Shown here piece after piece: positions 25,248-35,718 of a DNA stretch of 64,000 bases. The translations under genes and the position numbers were made by a program. The DNA comes from Apostichopus japonicus (taxonomy: Eukaryota; Echinodermata; Holothuroidea; Aspidochirotida; Stichopodidae): contig NC_092568.1 in the NCBI RefSeq assembly GCF_037975245.1, forward strand, positions 40,710,631 to 40,774,630, in the 5' to 3' direction. The notes under the pieces are model-generated. The model was not told the origin of the DNA and searched no databases. It saw only the letters and a program-made list of their open reading frames with translations. Every line of letters begins with the position of its first letter. The stretch's first letter is position 1.

Positions 25248-27732
25248 TTAAATAGCGTCCCGTATCATATGAGGCATGCTGCTGTGCTTTGTTTTATATT
25301 TTTATTTCATTTATGTCTTCGATACATTCTTACAATAAAAATGTAGAATGGTATAAACAGTTTACAAGGGTTTCACGATTTGACTTTTGATGACCCCAAA
25401 TGACCTTTGACCTCCACCAAAAACAATAGGCTTCTTTAACCTAATGTGGTACTTCCATACACTACATTAGAGCCAAGTTTTCAGTATTGAGATTACAAGG
25501 TTTTCACAATTTGACCCTTGTGACCCCAAATGACCTTTGCCCTCCACCAAAATCAGTTGGCTTCTGTTATACAATGTGGTACTCTTAAACACCAAATATG
25601 AGGTCTGCTCATGATTCCCTTCTTGAGATATCACGCTTACGAGGTTTTCACAATTTGACCTTTGACCTCCATCATAAACAATAGGCTAAATAATGTGGTA
25701 CTTCTACGCACTAAATATAAAATTGGTCTGACCTTCCCTTCTTGATATCGTGTTTACAAGCTGGGCGTCACAAACGCACACACACACACGCATCCACACA
25801 CGCCATCATGAATGCATAGGTTACGATTATCATCGAAACCAAAAACAAGGAAAGCAAGTGAACAAAATTTAGAAAATAATGAGGAAGAAGGAAACAGTAT
25901 ACGTAAAGTCAGTGTAAACAAGACAAACAGTATTTAGTTTGTATAATTTTAAATGAAGAGATATCTTTTCAGACCCCTCCCCAAACACCACAATGACTCA
26001 TGAGGCATGATCAGCAATGGGATAGCAAAACCCACTTGGTTCACATTCCTTGCAGTTGCACCTAAACTAATATTAATATGAATAATAATATACTAAATAA
26101 TACTATGGTTTTACTAATAAAGGCTTTATATTTTATACCTAACGTTCACCGATTTAAGAGAGATTTCCATTATTTCTGCTTTCATTTTGTTCGTATAACC
26201 TTGCCCTACAAGATGGGCTAGTCGGTCTCTCTCGGATATTTTGGTTAGTTCTGAAAGCACTAAATTCTTAAAAAATGTGTGTACGTATTTTGACGTTGTA
26301 AAAGTGAACAGCGCCGCCAGCCTCAAAGGAGACAACAACATCAAACGTGACAACACACTCAAAGGAGACATAACGTTGAAGGAGACAACACTATAACAAC
26401 AACATTATAACAGACAGCATAGAAGTAAACAATAATACATGCCCTTTTGGCGTTCCATAACACACTGCTACACAATAGGCCAGTGCGTGATCGACATTTT
26501 TCACAAGGCAGGCATTTTTATTGTGGCAAGACCCCGAGATCGTACGGCACGGTATGTATACTGGCCTATTAAAGCAACTAATCTTACGAAATATGACTAG
26601 ACGTTGAGGCAGTTTTTTACCATAATTTACTTTAATTAAAGAATTGCTACCCAAAATTAAATAACAAATGTGTGAACAATTCTCACAATATTTACTTCTC
26701 TTGTAGCTGCATGTTTATTGGAAGGGTGAAGTTAATAAAAGGTTCACTTTCTTACGAGATGCAGGTGGAAAGTCCATTATTATTGTTTCGCGTTCGCAGT
26801 ACACTCCGCACAAGGACGTCCGTCACACGGTGACCTGTACGTTCATGCGCTTTTACGCATCACATTTCTAATCAGTGAGAATCTGATAAATTTGACATCA
26901 AATTTCTCTAAATTACTCTGTCTCTTTCGACTAAACGGGAACCACAGTATTGTTTGTGTACTAAAATACTTTAGTTTCAACCAAGCAAAAGAATTTGTTT
27001 CGCATCCAAATATGCATTTTAAGTGAAATACAAGTTCACTTAAGTTGAATACATTCACTTAAGTAAAGTTATTGGGTAAATGTTAAAACGGCTTGCCAAA
27101 TGAGCGAATTAGAGCTATTGACGGAGATCAAGGTTCTTTAGGGTTAACAGCGATCAAAGTCTAAGACGACAACTCCAAAATTAAAGCTTGGTGAAACTTG
27201 AGATGTGATATGTAGGTCTAGGTTAATATTACGTTTATCTGGAAATTTAGCATTCCATTGTCACTTACATTGATTTACATATCAGCAGCTTGCGATGATG
27301 AAAGCGAGAATACTTTGGTAGAATATTTAACTCAGCGAACCCCAGTCAACGGGTAATTAACCTTTTTGAATCCGTTGGCCAAACAATTATGCATGCACCA
27401 TTTCTTATTCACCTTTCAAAATCAACCAATCAAATCTTCTCTATCACGTGACATCAGACAATAAAAACACCCGCCTGTTTCGCTCATGCTTACGTACATT
27501 GATGTACTAGGCCTATACTACTATAGATGTATTTAAGTGAGCCTTAGTAGACGTCTACAAATATTCATTACCGCGTATTGCAGCTATCGTTAACACGAAC
27601 GAGCTAGCTAGCCCAACGTAGAAAAATCAAAGGTATATATTATTTTAAAGTGGAGCCGTCGCTGCATTGCTTGCACTTACAAAATGAGCACCGTGCCTAC
27701 TATACCTATTGTCTTTTCCCCACGGCACTTAC

Positions 27733-27756
27733 CTTGTTTCCTGCGTGTGCAGCCAT
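27733..27756 (-). CDS. predicted first coding exon, gene copy 1
   Basis: On the minus strand an ATG in fair context (GACATGG) opens eight codons that end in AAG directly before a consensus donor GTAAGTG. The exon ends in phase 0, the phase in which the large exon at 21499-22515 begins. The same ATG, length and donor are conserved at 62432-62455 in copy 2, with one residue changed. Exon pairing is inference: no transcript evidence is available and further small exons could lie between. The peptide shows no signal sequence. Confidence 0.5.
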
Positions 27757-28663
27757 GTCTTGGTTAATATAATTGTCTCTCAAAAAGGAGAGGCTAAGAT
27801 CGCGGTGTTCACTTCTGTAAGTCTACCGTCGTTCTGCTTTCATTGCTCACCAAGCAAACAGTTTTACTGATGCCGGAGCTCTTGAGAAAAAAAGAAGCAA
27901 TTTTTAAACATCCGGACCTTCCCCCAAAACATTTCAGTTGCAGACTACACAAGCTAAGAATAGAATATAAACTTCCCCGGACCATCACTCATGTTAGCGA
28001 CAAAGAAACCGAAAACAACTGAAAGCTGCCAAGCGTTAGCTAATTCGTTAACTTTAGTCAAGCAAAATCATCCCAGGGCTGATGATATTACGTTCCACAC
28101 ATTCCTCCCGGGGTGTCGGAGGGTTTAACTCTACATGAGTCAAATGTCACTAACAAATTAATACGGTTGCAAAATTTAGCACCATTTTACATGTATACTC
28201 TTGATTATTCAAAAAGGGACTCTTCCCGTAACATGATGTTAAATAAAACTGTATATATCTCTAGTACAACGCACCACCCCATAGAGTTTAGACAATCCTT
28301 TAGGCTAAGGTGACCAGACGTTCTCGGTTTTCGGGGACAGTCCCCGATTACAGTGTGCTGTCCCCGATAAAGAAGTGTCCACGAAAATGTCCCCGATTCG
28401 TCAAAATGTTCAGGAATTTCGAAAATATCCCACATTATTAGTAAAAAAATTGTAAAAACAAAATTTAGTCAAGCGTGAAGTCGCAGAACGCCGACTAACA
28501 GTATTTCAGGTAGGTCAGTGTAAAGTGGATTATGCTAGATCGATCTAGCCTAGCACTCTTTCGAAAAGTGCTCTTTTGAAAATAAAATTGATTTAAAAAG
28601 TGCTTCTAAGTATCACTATTTTACATTTAAGCACCTTAGGCACTTGAAAAATTTTCCAGCTGC
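27757..28663 (-). promoter_or_regulatory. presumed 5' UTR/promoter region of gene copy 1
   Basis: Sequence upstream of the predicted start is unusually well conserved between the two duplicates (compare 62456-63535), including 'gcggtgttcacttctgtaagtctaccgtcg' in two parts and GTCCCCGAT-rich DNA at about 28330-28400. No canonical TATA box at a convincing distance is seen on the minus strand. Promoter function is inferred from position only. Confidence 0.3.
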
Positions 28664-29112
28664 GTGGGACAAATACCGCATAATACATCCGCTTATATTA
28701 ATGTGAATATATACGCGTATTAATTCGAATATATACGCGTATATATTATTTGCCAATTATAAGGCGTAAATATATGCGCGTATTAATTCGAATATAAACA
28801 CGTTTTAATTCGAATTCATAAGAGAATTAATTCGAATCATATGAGGATTAATTCGAATATATACACGTATTAATTCGAAAATATACACGTATTAACTCAT
28901 GCTGTTGTCTAGATCAGGTAAGTTTGGGCCTGTGTACGTCAATAGATACTAGCTTTGCAAAGGCTCACTTATTGCACTGGCGAGGCTACAATGTGGGTGA
29001 AAGCTATAAGACATGCCAGTTATTGTCTGATTTAATACGCGCATATGTTCGAATTAATACGCGTATATATTCGTATTAATAAGAGAATATATTATGCGGT
29101 GTTTGTCCCATA
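28664..29112. mobile_element. MITE-like element with 22-bp inverted ends
   Basis: GTGGGACAAATACCGCATAATA at 28664-28685 is matched by its reverse complement (one or two mismatches) at 29090-29112. The interior of the left half is a minisatellite of 'attaattcgaatatatacgcg' units (about 28700-28895). In copy 2 only the left end remains (63541-63600) and RTE sequence follows it. The duplication boundary falls inside this element. Confidence 0.65.
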
Positions 29113-29332
29113 CGGCTGGCCATAGATTTCAGACAGAAGGTTAGATTGATATGTCATGGACAAATTGATGCATGGAAAAAAAGTGAGTGCTAGCTACGTG
29201 TCTATAACTTTCCACCGATTTTCAAGATATTGTGCAGTAAATGTTAACTTCCTTAATAGCTCCTTTCAGATGAAATGTATGATAACCTCAGTCCTAAACG
29301 TTAATGTGGATATGTTATTTTATAGTACATTC

Positions 29333-29691
29333 CAGTGGCGTAGGAAGGTACTTTTGAGTGGGGGGGGGGGGTTGAAGACTGATGGCCAGCCTGGGGGAGG
29401 GGTCTAAGGGAGGGGTGTCCCCCTCACCTTTGGAATTTTTTGCATTTCCAGGTGGCCTCAGATGCAATTTGGTGCAATATAGCACACTTCACATTTTGTA
29501 AACTTAATTTTGTATTTTCACCTGGCCTTAGATGCAATTTGGTGCTCCAAATGAGATTTTTTTTCTCATTTGGAAATGAAAAAGGGGTTTTCTGACTTGC
29601 GAACCGGGGGGGCGGAATGATACTTCCGCCCCTCCACATTTTTCACGGGGGGGGGCTGGCGCCCCCAGCCCCCCCGGTTCCTACGCCCTTG
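29333..29691. mobile_element. hAT-type MITE with 8-bp TSD
   Basis: Ends CAGTGGCGTAGGAA and TTCCTACGCCCTTG are inverted repeats, flanked by a perfect 8-bp duplication GTACATTC (29325-29332 and 29692-29699). It is 359 bp with G/C runs near both ends and two copies of 'agatgcaatttggtg'. The 8-bp duplication and CAG start are hAT hallmarks. It has no coding capacity. Confidence 0.9.
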
Positions 29692-30183
29692 GTACATTCT
29701 AATAACTCGAGTAAAACATGTTCTTCTAAGGAGAATGCGCATGAACGAACTTACTATAGTGTATAATATACTATTGCTCTCATTCAGGCCTGTTCGAAAC
29801 ATGAGGAGCAAAGGTAGTTCGTCATTTCCATCACGACACAGGGGCGGATCCAGGATTTTGAGAAAGGGGGGGCCGACATCCCGATGGTAGCACTTTAGTG
29901 ATCTGCGCCCTGGGGAGGGGTCTGTCCTAGGGAGGGGTCTGGGGAGGGGTTGTCCCCTCCTCCTTGGAAATTTTTGGTTAATTGTGAGTGCTTAGATGCA
30001 AAATGGTGAAACATTTCGCCAAAAACTAGAAAAACCAGAAACGTTGCAGACACGCTTTTTTGTGCACATATTTTTTCTCGATAGACACATATTTAACAAC
30101 GCCCAACAGTCCGTGTACAATGGATACACTATTATTGCGTCGATTCCTTTCTTTTGCTCGAAAATTATGACACCAGATTCACC

Positions 30184-30643
30184 CAGGCGCGGCGGAACGG
30201 GAAAATTATTGGGGGGGCTAATGTGTGGAGACTATCTAAGCGGAGCGCCACCATCGGTTGGCGCGGAGCGTACAAGAAAATTTTGGGTTTTTCAAACCTC
30301 CAGATGGCCGGAAACGGCACTTCCCGAGTGTTTTATACTTCGAATACCTAGCCCTAAAATATGGGTCTCAAGCCTGCAATTTCTCAGATTGCACGTAAAA
30401 ATCTGTAAAAACATTGTAATTTGTATATTCGATGGTGTTTTAAGAGAGTAGCTATTACTCGTAGTGTACTCGCAAAGACGTTTTTGAGTGTAGTAAATTA
30501 CTACTTGCAATTAAATGCAATAATTAAATAATTAATTAAATAAATATTGGGGGGCTTATCATGCATTTGCCCCCTCAACTTTTTCATTGGGGGGCTGAGC
30601 CCCCCAAGCCCCCCCCCCCCCCCCCCCAGTTCCGCCGCCACTG
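30184..30643. mobile_element. nested hAT-type MITE with 8-bp TSD
   Basis: Ends CAGGCGCGGCGGAAC and GTTCCGCCGCCACTG, flanked by a perfect GATTCACC duplication (30176-30183 and 30644-30651). It is 460 bp, with a poly-C run before the right end. At 30225-30330 it carries, on the minus strand relative to the copies at 52-54 kb, the shared internal module (gtggcgctacgcttagat...). Confidence 0.9.
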
Positions 30644-30780
30644 GATTCACCCCAAGAAAAAACATAAAACAAGATATATTCAATGAGATAATTATGATAT
30701 ACATATTAATGAAAGGGGGTATAGGCGGTTTTACATATATCTAACGCAACGTAGTCGCCAAGAACCTGAAGTATTTTTAA

Positions 30781-32663
30781 GGGAGGGCCCGATAATAAGC
30801 GGAAACGGATCACCGACCGAAAAAATATCGGAATTTGTGGACTATTTCTTGCTTCCTATTGTATTAAAACAAAGCACCTATGTGAAAGACACAAATCACA
30901 TTCTGAAAATTGTGGAAGCCCCCCGTTACCAAAAGCAGTAGTACTTGCTACACTCGATGTCGTCGCCATGTATGCCAATACTCCTCAAGAGGAGGCATTA
31001 GATATATGTCAAGAAGTCTATGAAAAGGCGGAAAAAGCGAATATGGAATAAATAAAATATCTTCCATATCCATGCGCAAACTAATTGAACTTATTTTTAA
31101 CAAGAAACTGTTTCGAGTGCAATAACCAATTCTATCTACAAAAGATCGGTTGCGCCATGGGTAGCCAAGCCTCTCCGGAAATCTGTGATATCGTGATGCA
31201 TAGACTGGAAAACCAGATTTTACCGACAGATAATAAAATCTTAAAATGGCTCCGCTATAGAGATGAAATTCTATTGCTTTACGACGGTTCACCTCAGGAA
31301 CTTGAACAACTAGTAAACAGGTTGAATGAAATTCACCGCTTCTCAAAGTTTACGGTAGAAATATTACACACAGAGGTAACATACCTAGATTTGAAAATCT
31401 TCAAAGGTCCAAGGTTTGAAACCAATGGGTTATTAGACACCAAAGTCTACACCAAACCCACGGAAACCTTCCAATACCTCGACAGAAACTCTGCACACCC
31501 ACTTGCCACCTTTAAAGGCTTCATTAAAGGGAAGTCTTACGATACGCACGTCTATGTAACAATGAGACTGATTTCTTACAGAAAAAGAATGCGTTCACAG
31601 AGAAACTGTTACTCCGAAAGAGGAAATTGCCTCAGCCACGAAAGGCATAAAATTTGAAAACCGTGGGCAATACCTCACTACCAAACCTAAACAAAAGGAA
31701 CCACCAATGGTTTTCAAGCTTACCTATACACCCAATTTTTAGTTTTGAAACGTCCTTAGATGCAATCTGGTGCATATTTTAAGTCAAATTTGGCACCGTA
31801 GAATTTCCATTTCGATATTATTTTTATGGCAGTCGGCAGAAGAAGAATTAATTGGGACCAATTATCGAACTGTGTTTTCTCTTTCACCGATTGCTGAAAT
31901 AGTGAAACTTCGTGATGAAAATGTTCAGAAAACTTCCCGGTAATGAGAAATAACAACATTCATTGATATACAAGCGAGAAACGTTAAAAATTGTGTACAA
32001 TTCGTGAGCCGTGTCCTTAAGTTTTCCACGGAGAATGAATGACATCTGTGATGACGTCATTCTGAACAGAGGATAATAACAACACGTTGTCACACGATAG
32101 CACGACTCATGGGCTGCGGCCTATACGGAAGCCCTTAATTCCATTTCTTTCACTGAGTTGCCGGCGATTCTGGCACTCGTCTAGCTGAGCCTGGCTACAG
32201 TAGCTATACTGACGGCCGTGACATTATCAGTTATTTGCCGAGAGGTTTTTAACTTGCAGGCGTCGGGTGATTGGATTGGTGAATGAGTTTATCAGATGAA
32301 GAACTGGAAAATCGAAATAACCGATAAAGAAGCTCCCGTTCTCCTTTTCTCTATTCAGCTTTCCTTCTTTCTTCCCCTTCCGCTCTCTTCACCTTTTCTC
32401 CTTTCGCCGACAGACCCAAAATTTGCCCACAGCGACCAAATTATTGGGGGGTGTTACACCCCCACATCCCCCCCCCCCCCGCTTGCTACGCCCCTGCACG
32501 CGGAATTATCCAAACTGTTTCCAAAAGAACCGATTCTAGCCTACAAAGGGCCCAAAATCTCAAAGATTTACTTGTTAACTCAAGGTTTCATACTAACGAA
32601 GAATCAGCTGACTCTCAAGGTTCACACGAAGCTCTTTTAGATGCTCTTATAGCTGCACTATGA
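30781..32663 (+). pseudogene. Penelope reverse transcriptase (broken)
   Basis: Motifs in order: ISGNGSPTEKISEFVDYF then KDTNHIL (RT1 region, about 30787-30910); ATLDVVAMYANTPQEEAL (RT2, about 30940-31010); CAMGSQASPEICDIVMHRLE (RT5 region, about 31150-31215); WLRYRDEILLL where the family has the catalytic Y-DD (about 31246-31275), so both aspartates are compromised; then YLDLKIFK and LDTKVYTKPTETFQYLDR (about 31383-31490); TTKPKQKEPPMVFKLTYTPNF in two parts near 31677-31738. After an inserted segment, ELSKLFPKEPILAYK (32503-32548) and, frameshifted, NLKDLLVNSRF (about 32555-32590) follow. Stops and frameshifts make it non-functional. Confidence 0.85.
31740..32498. mobile_element. DNA element inserted in the Penelope ORF, left end lost
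   Basis: Penelope coding sequence stops after TYTPNF (about 31738) and resumes at ELSKLFPKEP (about 32503). The intervening 760 bp ends in a poly-C run and GCTTGCTACGCCCCTG, a typical hAT-MITE right end. It contains 'ttagatgcaatctggtgc', the motif seen in the neighbouring MITEs. No matching left inverted end is visible, so it is truncated or rearranged. Confidence 0.6.
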
Positions 32664-32747
32664 GTCCATAAAAACTCGTGCACAGAAAATAGATGCATTT
32701 TGAGAACGAGACGCCCAGGCCGAATATAAACTATTCAAAGGCTACTA

Positions 32748-32790
32748 CTGATGAAGCTCCTCCTATAAAGTTTGAGAGCAGAAACCGGTC
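32748..32790 (+). ncRNA. hammerhead-ribozyme-like core in the Penelope element
   Basis: CTGATGA (32748-32754), a stem-II candidate AGCTC...GAGAGC, GAAA (32781-32784), a very short stem III and GTC (32788-32790) occur in hammerhead order and spacing. Penelope-like elements are known to carry minimal hammerhead motifs. A convincing stem I is not visible, so this copy may be degenerate. Confidence 0.4.
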
Positions 32791-33305
32791 GAGTTGGTCA
32801 TAAGAACCTACACTAGTCTCTCCTACTATTAACAGTACACTCAATTCACCTAATAGGTGCAATTATGTTTCACCACGAGGAGCATGCTGTAAGTTCATGT
32901 TCCTCGGGCCCTCCCTTAAAAATACTTCAGGTTCTTGGCGACTACGTTGCGTTAGATAGTGTAAAACCGCCTACACCCCCTTTCATTCAGATAATTATGA
33001 TATACTTGCTAACTGTGCATTGATTTTCCCTGACAGTAATAGTCAGCACTATAGTACTGAGCCGTATCTAATTAATACTTGATGTCGCGTAGGCCTGATT
33101 ATTGCCTTAGTTTCAAATTTGGAATAAAAACGATCGCATTTCAGGGAAGAGCAGCTGGATATATATTAGGCTTTTCTTTCACCAGGTTATGCCTATTAGG
33201 AATTTGAAGTACTCCCACATTAAAAAAACGCAACTGATTTCCAAAAAGGGGGGGCCGGGGCCGGGTCGGCCCCCCCCCCCTGGATCCGCCCCTGCGACAC
33301 TCTTT

Positions 33306-34600
33306 TGTTTGTATGAATGAGCGTTAGACCATGGAATTCACCTTGCGACATTACCCCATGGAAAAACCCCTCACGAAACACGATTCTTAGAATCAAGGCA
33401 CATCAGCCACACACTTTACGCATTTGCGGCGTACTCGTACATGGAGTCAAGTTAGTCTAAACATGTCGGAATTTCCCTGACTGTTATAGGATATACGACA
33501 CCAGAGAAAACGCGCGGGCAATGTTATGATGTTTGCGGCTATAAATAGCCGAGCGGAGTTAAAGTTATCCAAGGAAGAGACCAGAGTGAAAGCTGGCCTC
33601 AGTGACATCGCCAGACATTTCAATCTTGGGGCACAGGGAGGGCACAGCACTTAATTGGGGGTGGGGCACAACATGTATTTGAGAATGCCATCCTGGGGAG
33701 GTGTCTAATGGGAGGGGTACAAACAATTACTAATTAAGGGTCCTTTGATGCAATCGGGTGCAACTAAATGTAACTTTATGTTCAAGAATTTTCGGGCTTA
33801 GTCTGTTCGATATTTATGTTTTTAATTGAGGCGGATTAAAAAAGTTATACAAATTATGTAAATTAACCCTTTTGCTTTGATAATGTTTTTAAATAAGAGT
33901 GTTGAAATTGAAATTCATGCAGGGTGGTAGTGAAATTTAAGCACTAGTGGTTCCCGCCGGGCCTCTGTGACCTTGTTAGTGAGAAAACGACATGGTTATT
34001 GTGATGGTCGATGGAAATAAGTTTTACTGATGAACATAAACGTTTCGTCATTTGTAAAAAAGTTTTCATTTGATCGATCGATCTGGGGGGGGGGGGGTGC
34101 ACCATAGCAAACTTTCCACTCAAGTCTAGGACATTTCGTTGCTTCCTTCCGTCTGCAGCTCCGACAACGGCATCGTTGAAGTTATCTACGGATGAACCTC
34201 CTCCATCGATGTGAGGTATCTGTGGAACCAGGGAGTTGCTATTGTTGTAGTGGGAAAATTAAACTCTGCGCAACAAAGCGAAATGAAGAAGTGTTCCACA
34301 AACATTTTGCGTTGTTTTACTCTCTGTCTATTTTATCCCTCAGTAGAAGTATCTTCATGGATTGTCGTTTCTTTATGTAAGAGTAATTTTGTATTTTTTA
34401 CAAGAAATTTGTTTATCATATAAACTTTTCATTTCACTTTTACATAACTTCTTGGTTCTTTCATCTGATATATGAATATCGACTATCTGGGATTGATTTT
34501 ATTCCTGACATTTTAAAATTCACGTAAAAAATTCAAAGTTAAGAAAAATTCACAAACGCTTGCGCTGTCACACGCAGTGTGTACAAATAAATGTAATTAA

Positions 34601-34671
<71 letters not shown>

Positions 34672-35718
34672 TGCTGACATCAACGCTATATGGTTTCATT
34701 TTGTATCAATGAGACATCTAACATTTAAAAGAAATGTAGTAATACACAGTGTTACGTAATTGCTATGCCGTGCTAGTTCCTCTTTAGCAATAGCTTTAAT
34801 TGAATTGAGTTAGTTTTATTCACTCCACCCAACGAGAAGGACGTCTACTCTTTACTATATATGTTGCCTTTATTATCTGTCAACGCCGTTCTACTTTGCC
34901 GAATTCGACATTGCGGCATTTTCCATTGCCGATCTGTTCTGTCCGTGTCTGCTTCCACGTGGTTTTTACTGTAGCATACTCAATGAATACATCTATGCTG
35001 CTTACTCTCTCTCTCTCTCGCTTGTTGAACTTACTTTCCGTCAATCCATTTACCAGGTTACCAGAGGTAGCTATGAATATATGAGGTTTTGCACATAATT
35101 GTGCCATTCTGAAGTTAGTTCAGTTCTTGTAAAATCATAGATGTTAATGGACATCCTTTTCATCCTTCTCCTCACCCTCCTCACTCTCTCCCTCCTTCCA
35201 CACCCCATCGACCTGAGAACGATACCCTCATTCTCCTGTCACTCACTCCCCGTGTTGGCAAACAATCCAGTGTATTGTGTAGCAATGTATTCATGTAGAA
35301 TAAAGTTATTGTATAAATGAACAAGAATCGAAACGAATAGGACTGTAAAAGTTGTTCCTTTTGGCTTAAACAGAGGATGTAAAGATAGATGAACGACGAA
35401 TGACGATGATGGGTGGCGCAAATTCAAAACTGAGAACGAACAAATACTTACACGTCAAGAGTACGGTTATGGTACATAAGGGTGTTAGATATACTTTGCT
35501 TTAGTTTGAAACAATGTTACAAATTGAATTAAATTTAGATTGCGTATAGCACGGCATGTCACTCTTCGGATATTCAATTAATTAGAAACTTTTACTATGT
35601 GATGTCTAACTCGCAGACCAGAATGTTCAGCGAGTATGCGGTATCGAGAAGCTTGGAAGGCTTGTTTTCTCGGAAGTGACTAATGCTCTCATTCACTCAA
35701 ATTATCATACTTTAAATG
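33306..35718. other. spacer, no recognisable gene
   Basis: Contains another decayed GC-ended MITE-like patch (about 33640-34100, with a 'gatgcaatcgggtgcaa' phrase and a poly-G run) and an (AT)n tract. Open frames are short and unconvincing. Confidence 0.4.
34604..34669. repeat. (TA)n microsatellite
   Basis: Pure TA dinucleotide run of about 65 bp. Confidence 0.95.

Larger units (their letters stand above)
24140..26460. mobile_element. long-inverted-repeat (foldback-like) element, copy 1
   Basis: The left arm (about 24140-24770) and right arm (about 25965-26460) are reverse complements of each other over hundreds of bases with indels. Both contain, in mirrored order, 'ccttttggcgttcc'-type sequence, an 18-bp minisatellite (TTTGATGTTGTTGTCTCC), a stretch readable as LVLSELAK..ERDRLAHLVG on the inward strand, and 'ggtgcaactgcaaggaatgtg...gggttttgctatcccatt'. 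The centre holds a TTAA MITE and gaggttttcacaatttgacc-type repeats. Target duplications were not resolved. Confidence 0.65.
22516..27732 (-). other. intron of gene copy 1
   Basis: Inferred intron between the acceptor before 22515 and the GTAAGT donor at 27727-27732. It is about 5.2 kb and carries a THAP-domain fragment (23972-24130), an inverted-repeat element (24140-26460) and a TTAA MITE (25033-25247). A conserved block of DNA near 26700-27100 (recurring 'ttcacttaagt') is present in both gene copies. Confidence 0.55.
16116..28725. repeat. segmental duplication, copy 1 (~12.6 kb)
   Basis: From 'aatgctttcgtta' at about 16116 the sequence matches 35719 onward and, after a jump of 17.5 kb in the other copy, 59939-63600. 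Homology ends near the palindromic 'atatacgcg' sequence at about 28725. It holds one gene on the minus strand (exons at 27733-27756 and 21499-22515). Relative to copy 2 it has a TTAA element (16535-17981), an extra ~1.4 kb block (19843-21275) and an extra ~86 bp near 19475-19560. It lacks the 17.5-kb insertion after 25682 and the MITE found at 63316. Confidence 0.9.
30703..32988 (+). mobile_element. Penelope-like retroelement with 17-bp TSD
   Basis: Flanked by a perfect 17-bp direct repeat AGATAATTATGATATAC (30686-30702 and 32989-33005). Just inside, about 85 bp at 30707-30790 is inverted at 32907-32985, an arrangement known for Penelope elements. The body encodes broken Penelope-type reverse transcriptase (30781-32663) interrupted by another element (about 31740-32498). 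A hammerhead-ribozyme-like core lies at 32748-32790. No GIY-YIG endonuclease domain is recognisable. Confidence 0.85.
29839..33294. mobile_element. TIR element with 5-bp TSD, carrying nested insertions
   Basis: Starts CAGGGGCGGATCCAGG and ends CCTGGATCCGCCCCTG, a perfect 16-bp inverted repeat, flanked by CGACA on both sides (29834-29838 and 33295-33299). The element proper is about 0.7 kb. The rest is a MITE (30184-30643) and a Penelope element (30703-32988) inserted into it. It shares its end type and 5-bp duplication with 51958-54140. It is related to hAT-like ends, but most hAT elements make 8-bp duplications. Confidence 0.85.
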
